Origin: Oopsacas minuta
Lineage: Eukaryota; Porifera; Hexactinellida; Lyssacinosida; Leucopsacidae
NCBI GenBank assembly: GCA_024704765.1
Contig: JAKMXF010000321.1
Location: 248,001-312,000 of the forward strand
Direction of reading: 5' to 3'
DNA: 64,000 nt
Position numbers and translations under genes: made by a program. Position 1 is the stretch's first letter. Each line of letters begins with the position of its first letter. The notes under the pieces were generated by a model. That model was not told where the DNA came from and ran no database searches. It saw nothing but the letters and a program-made list of their open reading frames with translations. This document shows positions 1-9,106 of the stretch, one piece after another.

Positions 1-2470
1 AATAATGAAATTTGTCGTTTTGACAGTACAATCAAATGGACAAAATCACCCGAATTCAATTCGTTAATTGTGATCAGGTGTAATGAAATATCATATGATA
101 TTCAGTATTTTTCATACAAGCATGGTTTGCAATCAATGTTCATCGCAGACTGCCTTCGCCCCCGCTTGTATAGAATTATATTATAGCTACACAACTGTAG
201 TAATGGAATGTTATGTAGACCAATGAATTTACAGTTTCAGGTAGGCTCATTACGAACCACTAATGTTACCAAGTGACACAACAGTGCATAGTTAACCTAC
301 TTATAATATGAAAACAATTAAATTGATTGGGCGAGAGTATTTATAACTGATGGTTTTGATTTCAAAGAAATCTTCTATGAGAAATCTTACAGTCTGTGCT
401 GACGTAATTTTACCAAATTTATTGTAATGGATTATTGAAAGTATATTATTCTATTAAATATCTATTTTAGTAAAGAAAGATAAAATTGAATTTTACTAAT
501 CTTGTTAGACATGTAAAAATGGAATTCTACGTCCCTGTTTACCCCTATTTAACAAGTGGAGCTAATCTCTAGGATAATTTTGAAATGTTAACTAAAAGGT
601 CAAAATATGATTAATCATATGATAAATCAGTGTATATACTAAGTCAACCATTTTAGAACTGAGCCACTACACTATGTTTGAGGTCTAGGCATTTGTCTCA
701 TAGAATTTGAGTGATATCGCTTTGGCTTACAAATATGAACAATGAATATATTCCAGATTATAACCAGATAGACTCCGTCATTTAGATAATACATTTATGG
801 AATTTACTTAGCGGACAGTTATGTGATATTAAAATAGATACGATAAAATTAATTTTGAATATTTCCAAAGATATGATCGAATAGATTAATATATTTATTG
901 CTGTTTTGTAAAGTTGTTACTTTGCTTTAATGTATATTAATTGGTAGTTTGTACACATTAGTTAGGCGTGTTATTATTCTAATCTATAACAGTAGAAAAT
1001 GCTTAAGAGCTACACTTACCAAAAACATTTGTTACATACAAACTAATGGATGTCACTGCTTTCGGTGCAAAGTGCAATAATAAAATTGATAATAAAATCA
1101 CGCTGTGATTACTAAATGTACCTAAGTGCTGAGATTCTATGTGGCAAGGATTTGTCAAATCAGCTAATTTTCGGGGATATCTTGATCACTAGATTGGACT
1201 TTCCCGAGGGCATGTATGATGAGTGTCATGTCCAGCAAATTGTGTCCATGAGAGAATTGTCCTATTTTAGTCGGTGAGACCATAGTCTATAGTGACTTAA
1301 TACAGAAAATTCATAAGAATTAAGTATTCCTTAGATGTCGAAGAATTTCATCATTTTGAGAGCACTGCAATCAGGGAAAACATTTCTTCATAATGAAACA
1401 AAAAGCTCTCTTCTCATACATTCGATCAATTTTTGTGAATTTAAGTCAAACTGTGTATACAAGAATTAGGGAATTCCAGTTTCAGAATGCGTCAGGATAC
1501 TCGGGAAAGGATCTTCATCAAATCTATAAAACTTTAGAGTTCTGAGAAATGGTATTTGTTAGAATTTGTAAGCCTTAATATGGAACTAATTGACTTACTG
1601 TTGTGGTTTGGAAATAGTTAGATAATTAAGCTAACATACGGTTTACATATCAAATTATTCTTTTGATAAAATGTTTGCTAAGAAAATGCAATTTTGTGGT
1701 GTGAAATGCGATTAATCATATGACTATTATGTGATGAAATGTAGCTAATTTTTCCAAGTTTTATTTGACTACCAAATATTAGAAATTGGAACTATTGCAC
1801 TATAATGAACTCTTAGATAAGGATAATATTGTGTTGAGGTGTGGAAATATGATTAATCCATATGTTAGCCAAATGTTTGCTAGCTCATATTAGATATTTA
1901 CAATTACTAATTGAGTAACAGTGGTGTAACACAGTAACTGACTGTTAGATTTTCCATATGGACCACCGAATTTGTAACTAATGGTATGTTTTGGATTTGC
2001 CACGAAGAATAAATGGCGCCTTTTGATAAATGTGTTTTGGCGGTAAATTGAAGATATTCACCCGCGTATTTAGAATTTAATTCACAGTGAGGATGGCGCC
2101 TTGAATAATAGAGATGTTAATATTATCAAATAATCCGTCCTCCTTCCGGTTCCTGGAGGGTTTGCGTAGAAGAATTAATTTTATTTTGTTTAATTCATCT
2201 ACGATCTACTCGTACCAAGTCGCCCCCTCTCCCCCTATTCGAGTAGCACCTTAAACCGGAAGGTTCTCATAACCAAACAAACAAACAAACAAATGTATAA
2301 ATATAAACTTTTCCCAAAGAATACATTCATAAACCATTTTAATAACAGAAGGACTCCTCATAATTTGGCTAAACAATCCCTGTATGTTTCAAAATGAGAT
2401 TTGGAAATTAGTAAAAATCAAGAAACGAAAATTATTCTAAAAAAACTGACAGTTTGATGGAAATTTGAAA
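1..2470. other. Intergenic stretch without a recognisable gene
   Basis: No open frame here looks like a conserved protein on either strand. The stretch holds one truncated copy of dispersed repeat family A near 386-640 and a short AAAC run near 2275-2292. Composition is AT-rich like the other gaps. I see nothing else that can be supported. Confidence 0.5.
386..640. repeat. Dispersed repeat family A, copy 1 (truncated)
   Basis: The block starts with CTTACAGTCTGTGCTGACG and ends at a run reading GATAAATCAGTGTATATA. It matches, with few changes, the first half of the copies at 6539-6956 and 9783-10196. The right half seen in those copies is missing. No coding capacity is visible, so it is a non-autonomous or decayed element. 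Confidence 0.8.
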
Positions 2471-2480
2471 TTCGAAGGTG

Positions 2481-2810
2481 TCAAAAGTTGTCGTATCTTT
2501 TCCTGAGAATATCGCATTCAAGGATTAACTCCAGTTTTTCGTTTCTTAACCGTTCTCTTTGTAAAGTTAGGTTTTTCATTTCATTGTTATACTTTCGAAC
2601 TTTCTCTTTTTCAAACATTTTATTCTTCTCCCGTTTCCTGATATGTTTCAGCCTTTTTATATCTTTGTCAGTCAATTGTTTTGTCACGAACTTCTCCCAA
2701 ATATCCCGATAATCCTCCGTGACTAAATCCTGGAACGAAACTCCTATTTTCTCAATCAGAATTCTATCTTGTTTGGGCAGAGAACTGTCATTACTACGAA
2801 AATTAGACAT
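2481..2810 (-). CDS. Maf/CNC-like bZIP protein, degenerate basic region (left arm copy)
   Basis: This is a 109-residue protein from the ATG at 2810; upstream in-frame codons reach a GTG but no earlier ATG. It is identical to the copy at 3549-3878. The C-terminal half has the layout of the bZIP_Maf family: an upstream helix (residues about 20-48), a basic stretch starting near residue 53, then leucines at exact 7-residue spacing (residues 81, 88, 95, 102). The conserved Asn (residue 63) lies 18 residues before the first leucine, as in Fos, Maf and Nrf. The other DNA contacts are altered: the usual A-A is F-E, the C/S is K, and the Arg position is V. It may therefore dimerise without normal DNA binding (inference). 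No intron is seen. Whether it is expressed is unknown. Confidence 0.5.
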   Translation of the reverse strand: MSNFRSNDSSLPKQDRILIEKIGVSFQDLVTEDYRDIWEKFVTKQLTDKDIKRLKHIRKREKNKMFEKEKVRKYNNEMKNLTLQRERLRNEKLELILECDILRKRYDNF

Positions 2811-3548
2811 TTTTAGTTTCAAAAGTAAATTACAAGTAATTTTACATACTATACATCTCTCTAATATATATACACACACGTGTATATGTATACACTCCCT
2901 CTACAAATGATAGCTCCTCTCATATTTGTTTACTAACCTAGAGTATAATCATATTTGATTTGTTACATATTACTGGATAAGCAATATATACAACAAATGT
3001 TGATTCTGTATTTTTTTGAAATCTAGCTAAACATTTACATTGGACAGATGATTACATCATTTACTGATTATTTATTTAGAAACTATGTATATATTCCAGA
3101 GATATAGCTGTCCTGTCCGCTTTTTCTCAAGTGCGGTCTGGCCCGTCCAATTAGTGAACTAACGGTCTGGACCGATACATCAGTCTGGACCTATAAGCTT
3201 GAAATTGTCCGCTATTGGCTGTCAATCAAGTATATAATATATATACTCAGATAGACAACCATTTAATTCTGAGTCAATATACTAATGTCCCGAATTTCGG
3301 ACATGTCTCTAGGCTAATGTTCCGCAAATACTTGCCAAAATCCTTAGAGTAGCTGAACACGAATTCAACAGGTTAACCTTATCCAGTAATATGTAACAAA
3401 TCAAATATGATTATACTCTAGGTTAGTAAACAAATATGAGAGGAGCTATCATTTGTAGAGGGAGTGTATACATATACACGTGTGTGTATATATATTAGAG
3501 AGATGTATAGTATGTAAAATTACTTGTAATTTACTTTTGAAACTAAAA

Positions 3549-3878
3549 ATGTCTAATTTTCGTAGTAATGACAGTTCTCTGCCCAAACAAGATAGAATTC
3601 TGATTGAGAAAATAGGAGTTTCGTTCCAGGATTTAGTCACGGAGGATTATCGGGATATTTGGGAGAAGTTCGTGACAAAACAATTGACTGACAAAGATAT
3701 AAAAAGGCTGAAACATATCAGGAAACGGGAGAAGAATAAAATGTTTGAAAAAGAGAAAGTTCGAAAGTACAACAATGAAATGAAAAACCTAACTTTACAA
3801 AGAGAACGGTTAAGAAACGAAAAACTGGAGTTAATCCTTGAATGCGATATTCTCAGGAAAAGATACGACAACTTTTGA
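3549..3878 (+). CDS. Maf/CNC-like bZIP protein, degenerate basic region (right arm copy)
   Basis: This is the mirror-image copy of the ORF at 2481-2810, with the same 109 residues. The ATG at 3549 is preceded by a TATATATA run at about 3486-3495, which could act as a TATA box. The stop is 10 bases from the outer end of the palindrome arm, so the whole coding frame sits inside the duplicated segment. The stretch DIKRLKHIRKREKNKM aligns well by eye with the Maf/Nrf basic region entry, and the C-terminal zipper ends RYDNF, where small Mafs have a similar K-Y-E-x-L ending. Family membership is inferred from motif spacing, not from a database search. It could alternatively be an unrelated basic coiled coil. 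Confidence 0.52.
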   Translation: MSNFRSNDSSLPKQDRILIEKIGVSFQDLVTEDYRDIWEKFVTKQLTDKDIKRLKHIRKREKNKMFEKEKVRKYNNEMKNLTLQRERLRNEKLELILECDILRKRYDNF

Positions 3879-4946
3879 CACCTTCGAAATTAAATCTTTT
3901 GAATCAAAAATTATAATTTTGAATTTTCTATGTATATTTTTTGTAAAATTACAAAAGTGAGTATTAACGAGACTTTACTGTATATACTTTTGAGCATAAA
4001 CAAAATATTTTCGTTGGGGACTTCGTACTGACTATGATTTCAGGAATAATTATCACAGCACGAAAACTACAAATTATTCGTCAAAGCAGTTTGTTCAGAC
4101 ACACGACCAAATTTAAAATTAAGGACCTACCCGGTTCGACCTCTAATGCCTGTGGGGACGGAATTCTCTGTGTCTCCACAGTATTTTCCAGGTCACATCG
4201 ATCTCATTTTCTAGCGACTTTGTCCATGGATACCACCGAGGGCTTACAGCGCCTCCTACCCCGGAGGATCTGGCAGATCGGTGGATAATTCTTCTACAGA
4301 GTGGCGATCATATGAGTAACTAGCATTTTGGGTGGCAACTTGCTAGAGGTCGCATTTCGGCTCGAGCCGGGTTTCCTAACCCATGACGCTTATTCAGGGA
4401 AATATGGTATCATCAAATATCCGTCCAACTCAACCGAAGCGAAATGTGCTTTTAACAGGGCCATTCTGCTTCTAGATAACCAGATCCAGATATTATTAAT
4501 TCCATATATGGAATAATATTAGACAAATTCTTGAAAACCTTACATTATCATTTGTTTGGCGCGTGCGCGTATATTCTTTCAAATCAATTTTAATAATATT
4601 CAATATATTAATACATTGAAAATGTTTGATTCTAATTATTCTACCAATTAGGCTGTCTCAGCATTAAATTTTGCATAAGGTCCTGACAGTTAACTGATGC
4701 CCTGCATATTAAATATAGCTACAGCATCCAGTTAGATCCGGTGACGTATTCTGGCTTTGAAATCTGGGGGGGGGGGGTGAGGGTATATGGACGCTGTAAG
4801 GAATCATTGAGGGTCAGGAACTAAACCCATCGCAAGAAATAATGTTTTGTTTGAAATTGGACCAGTAAGTTGCCATTTCTGGTACCTTCCCTTCGGAGTA
4901 ATGATGTGAGAGCTCGGAGAATAAAACAAATGGCACGACGCTACTG

Positions 4947-5157
4947 GCTATATCTAACACGAATATACCGAAGTCTTAAATTGTACAAATATGGTCCCAA
5001 ACCGTCAAAGTAACATTTACTCCATCGGTTATATCGAAGTAAATACCGCGGTCCCCTGAGCTTCGATGTAACAGGAGTTAACTGTACTGTTGTTTGGGAT
5101 CATATTTGGGTGATATTTTGATATATCCGTGTTAGATATAAGGGTGTTGAAATTAAA
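4947..5157. repeat. pogo/Tigger-like MITE pieces (two adjoining fragments)
   Basis: The first piece (about 4947-5084) runs from TATATCTAACACGAATATA to AACAGGAGTTAACTG. It carries the family core: a GGTCCCAAACC-GTCAAAGTAAC block and CGCGGTCCCCTGAGCTTCGAT. The second piece (to about 5157) ends TATCCGTGTTAGATATAAG, the reverse complement of the left terminus. Terminal bases CAG...CTG and flanking TA in better copies point to the Tc1/mariner-pogo superfamily. Confidence 0.7.
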
Positions 5158-6538
5158 CTGTCTCCAAGATTTTCGAATTCCAAGTGTCGATATGTACCGA
5201 TTTCAACTTTCTTTGAGTCTTGGTTCATACAGGACACTATACGACAAATAGTGCCACATAGACAGCCATAATAATTTAGAAAATGTATTAAAATTATCGT
5301 TAGAACCGCCCCTAGCAACTATCAATCTAGGGAATGTATTACACTTAGAGATTATCAACAAAATATTCAAAATGAAGTTGATGTAGCCATTAGTAATTTA
5401 AGGGAATTATAATTCCAGTTAATACGGAACTAATTAGATGAATGGTTACATAATCTTCCAGAGTATTGTACATTGATAACTTAATTAGTTCCATATTAAT
5501 ATAATTTAATAATAATATAAGATTGGATAGTTTCAATATGAATAGAAAATTTGGTGGCTACTTTAATGGCACACTTGTGGCATAAAATTGGACATTTTTT
5601 TGTAATGTAGCCTAAGATAGCCATCACCTTAGTTGCCATATTAATGCTTAATTGAATTAACAGGAGATAAGATCGTATTTAGTTGAAAATTGTCCAACGG
5701 CACAAACCCCTTTAAGTTTTGTATTTACAAAATTATCCAATATATTTCATTGTTGCTCAGTTGTCTCGAGGTTACCTCAAGAATATTTGATTATTTATCA
5801 CTTCTGTGCATTCTGATAATGTCAATAGTGACGTCATAATCAATGAGATACGTATACAGGACTGATCCTCACTTCCACTAGGCGGATGTCTTGACTTTGA
5901 ATCAATAATTGGGTGAATGAAGAGACACAGCTTCATAGTTGCAAATGTTGCCGAATTTTTAAACCACCTCAAGGACCAGCCGAGGCAACCTCCACAAAAT
6001 GGGAGCCAAGAAGGCAAACAAATGCAACCATGTTTCGGCCAAATTCCCCTGTAAATGTTCATTTATGGGACTAGGATTCGCTCAATGGATTTTTCACTCC
6101 GTTCCAGAAGTTCTCCGTTTTCACAGGTCCTGTTTGGTTACAATGTAATAATAATAATAATTTCATCTGCCTACGCCTACCTTCAACTACTTGAGATAAT
6201 AACTACAATATTCTTAACAAAAGTCAGCTATTAAACTTGGTATTTGGTTAAAAGTTTCATAATTGGAGGTAAAATATTCTCACCAATACTAATTACATTT
6301 CCGTGATATTATGAATTGGATCAGTACTGTATCAGCACATTTATGGATGGAGATTCGTAGAAAATTCATTATCAATTGCTCGTATCATCTGCACATTAAA
6401 GATAAACGAGATAGCGTATAAGGTTTTACATAGCATCTTACCATCTGTTTTCGTTTTAGGAAATATTGTATTAAATGCAAGTGTTAGAGTATCGCGAGAT
6501 CTTTGATTAGAATTCTTTATTCGATTAAGAAAAATCTT

Positions 6539-6956
6539 AAATTACAGTCTGTGCTGACGTCATTTTACCAAAATACTCTCAGTGGATTATTGAAAGTATA
6601 TTATTCTATTAAATATTTATTTTAGTAAAGAAAGATAAAATTGAATTTTACTAATCTTGTTAGACATGTAAAAATGTAAAAATGGAATTCTACGTCCCTG
6701 TTTACTCCTATTTAACAAGTGGAAGCTAATCTCTAGGATAATTTTGAAATGTTAACTAAAAGGTGTCAAAATATGATTAATCATATGATAAATCAGTGTA
6801 TATATATTTAATATAATGTATTGACCAATAGAATTACAGTCTACATCAATACAAATACATTACAGTGCTAATTACATTACTAACACTCCACCAGAACTAA
6901 TTTTATGCATTAATGGCTAATTGTAAGACCCTACAATCTGATTGGGCTAAAAACAG
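6539..6956. repeat. Dispersed repeat family A, copy 2 (longest)
   Basis: About 418 bp, nearly identical to 9783-10196 over its length. It starts TTACAGTCTGTGCTGACG and ends TACAATCTGATTGGGC followed by an A run. It contains no ORF. The left edge resembles the terminal repeats of the short elements at 30328 and 47379 (TTACAATCTGTGC), suggesting a related terminal sequence. Confidence 0.85.
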
Positions 6957-7207
6957 AAGTAAGCCCTCTCCCTATCCCCCATCCATGTTTGCCTGACACT
7001 CAATAATTTCTTGATAAACTGAAACTGAAACTAACTTTATAACAGGTTTTTAATCAAGTTGAAAACAACAAACAAAATAATACATATATGAAAGTGTATT
7101 TACATATCAAAATCCAAATATAATTACAGTCATGGAGATCTTTGTACAATAGCGATTAGTTTAATATTCTGCAAGAGACATCCAATAAATACCTAGAATT
7201 GGAAAAT

Positions 7208-7480
7208 TTGTTTGTTTATTTGTTTATTAATTTGTTTGTTGGCTAGTTTGTTTGTTCGTTTGTTTGTTTGTTTATTTATTTGTCTCTGTATTTGTGTATT
7301 TGTTTGTTTGTCTGTTTATGTTTGCTTATTAATTTGTTTGTTAGCTAGTTTGTTTGTTCGTTTGTTTATTTATTTGTCTCTCTGTTTGTGTATTCGTTTG
7401 TCTGTCTGTTTATGCTTGCTTATTAATTTGTTTGTTAGCTAGTTCGTGTATCTCTCTGTTTATTTGTTTGTTTATTTGTA
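7208..7480. repeat. TTTG/TTTA-rich microsatellite block
   Basis: About 270 bases are built from TTTG and TTTA tetramers with scattered substitutions, on the + strand. The long hydrophobic ORFs across it (rich in Leu, Cys, Phe, Val, Ile) come from the repeat and are not genes. Confidence 0.9.
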
Positions 7481-7770
7481 TGTCTGTTGTTTACAAACCT
7501 ATCTATCATCATGTATGCATAGGAATATATGAATTAGTATATTCTCTAATGCTAGCGAAGTCTTCTCTAGGATCTCTAATATTTAGGTTAGTGAATGTTT
7601 CTTCAGTTTCTACAACTAACATGAAAATATATAAATTAGCGCGGGACATGGGTTTACCTAGGCGCCAATGCAGCAGCCATGAAGGACACAAAGTGCCGGA
7701 AAAATATATACCTAATTTGTGAACAGTTTAGACATGTATAGAGTATTATAACACCTTTTAAGCACAGCCA

Positions 7771-7806
7771 ATACCGGTTATACGAACATGTTCTTATAAC
7801 CGGTAT
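7771..7806. repeat. 36-bp near-palindrome (CCGGTTATA family)
   Basis: ATACCGGTTATACGAACA and TGTTCTTATAACCGGTAT are reverse complements apart from one mismatched pair. A further CTTATAACCGGTTATA lies just downstream. A related hairpin with the same CCGGTTATAAG core is in a CCT7 intron at 59163-59225, so this is a small dispersed inverted-repeat family. Confidence 0.7.
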
Positions 7807-9106
7807 GGAATGTCCTTATAACCGGTTATATGGAGTAAGATACAAAATATTCGGTAAATCGAATTATGGTTCTTATAACTGGCATGTTCTGTAGATATTA
7901 AATAAATATTTCCTCTATAGCAACGGTGCAAAAATGCGCTATTTTAGGCACCTAAAAGTGTGATTTTTGGATTCTTTAAATTCTGGACATAATAGTCTTC
8001 AATCTGACTGGTCAAACTACAATTTTTCCAAAAGGTGTAAAAATATGGAGAATTCTATACCCGGGGACACCAAAAATGTACTCGTGTGCCAATTTTAATA
8101 TAAATTGTAACGCTAGATTTATCAGGGGACCGCGGATGCCAATAGGACATCTCTCTGTAGGACAATAATGTATACGAATAAAATATTCTATAGAATTGTC
8201 AAACCTTCCTCATCAAGATTTGATATTTCGGCTTCTGAGTCTTCTGGGTATAATCCTATCAATCTGAACACTACAACGAATAAAATAAACAATTGAGCAT
8301 AAATACAGTAACGCAATAGTGAAATGAATTCCATTCCCTATATATAGTCGTCTGGAGGCACTCATAAAATTTAAATTCTTCTGTTACAATGTGGTTGTTA
8401 TGCTATAGATCATCCTAATTACTATTTAGACATTCACGTATTTATCACAATTCCAATTGAATTTATTTGTTTGACGAATATATCCATAATAGGTAATAGA
8501 AATTCTTAATTAAATTAACACAAGTTTGCCAAAAGAATAAAAACGTAAAATTCTTTTGTTATTTTGACATACCAGATGCATAGCAACCAGAGAGAATTAT
8601 TTGGCGGACAAATGTTGTGTTTTAGGCGGGATATTATTATTAGTCTGACATACAAAAGGCGGGATAATTCCGTTTTTGTCGCATATCAACCGGACATGAC
8701 ACTCAAATGTGCTCAATCAATCTCGACTTCCCTCAAAAAGCTGAAAATTATAGAAAGTAATTGCCAGTTATGATTTTAATTAATGTTATATAATGTTTGG
8801 TAATTCAATTTTGTCAGATTAGAAAATTCCATATTTTGCCCATCTGATGTCTGAACAACAGAGAGCAGTAAGATATAACTTTCGCTATGTCTATGATAGA
8901 CATGCCAAGGACAGATGTACTGTATTTTAGGTGTGAAAATGAGGCAAACATTATTAATATATTTTTTAGTAAACTCCTGGAATAACCAAGTCTCATATAA
9001 CCAAATACATTGTAACCTCCAGAAAGGGGCTTGTGGAAACGGAATGAAAAATAGGGCGAATTGCGGGGATTTGTGGAAGTCTCAATGTACCTTGATTAGA
9101 CTCCCA

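Larger units (their letters stand above)
2471..3888. repeat. Perfect large inverted repeat (511-bp arms, 396-bp spacer)
   Basis: The left arm is 2471-2981 and the right arm 3378-3888. Each is 511 bp and, as far as I can read, they are exact reverse complements: both strands give identical translations in three frames, and the inner 80 bases also match on direct reading. Outer ends begin TTCGAAGGTGTC; inner ends stop at GGATAAG. Flanks differ (GAAA on the left, ATTA on the right), so there is no clear target-site duplication. The spacer 2982-3377 is unique and non-coding. Each arm carries one copy of a small bZIP-like ORF, transcribed outward from the centre. It could be a recent inverted duplication, a foldback-type mobile element, or an assembly hairpin artefact. 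Confidence 0.93.
3889..9106. other. Repeat-rich intergenic stretch
   Basis: No conserved coding region is visible. It holds a 13-base G run near 4768-4780, pogo-like MITE pieces at 4947-5157, repeat A copy 2 at 6539-6956, a TTTG-rich microsatellite near 7208-7480, and a 36-bp near-palindrome at 7771-7806. Open frames at 4034-4288, 5772-6062 and 8564-8773 have no recognisable features and I treat them as chance. Confidence 0.5.

Noticed and set aside
4034-4516. Two consecutive open frames (84 and 62 codons)
   Set aside because: No family resemblance, no splice logic joining them, and composition fits random sequence.
5772-6062. A 96-codon minus-strand frame with Cys/Trp-rich start
   Set aside because: No recognisable domain and no promoter or splice context; treated as chance.
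7509-7691. Minus-strand frame ending in a polar, protein-like stretch
   Set aside because: Composition looks plausible for a small exon, but no partner exon or family was found.
7212-7722. Long hydrophobic open frames across the TTTG-rich block
   Set aside because: They are translations of tetranucleotide repeats, with no real start context, and their composition is only that of the repeat.
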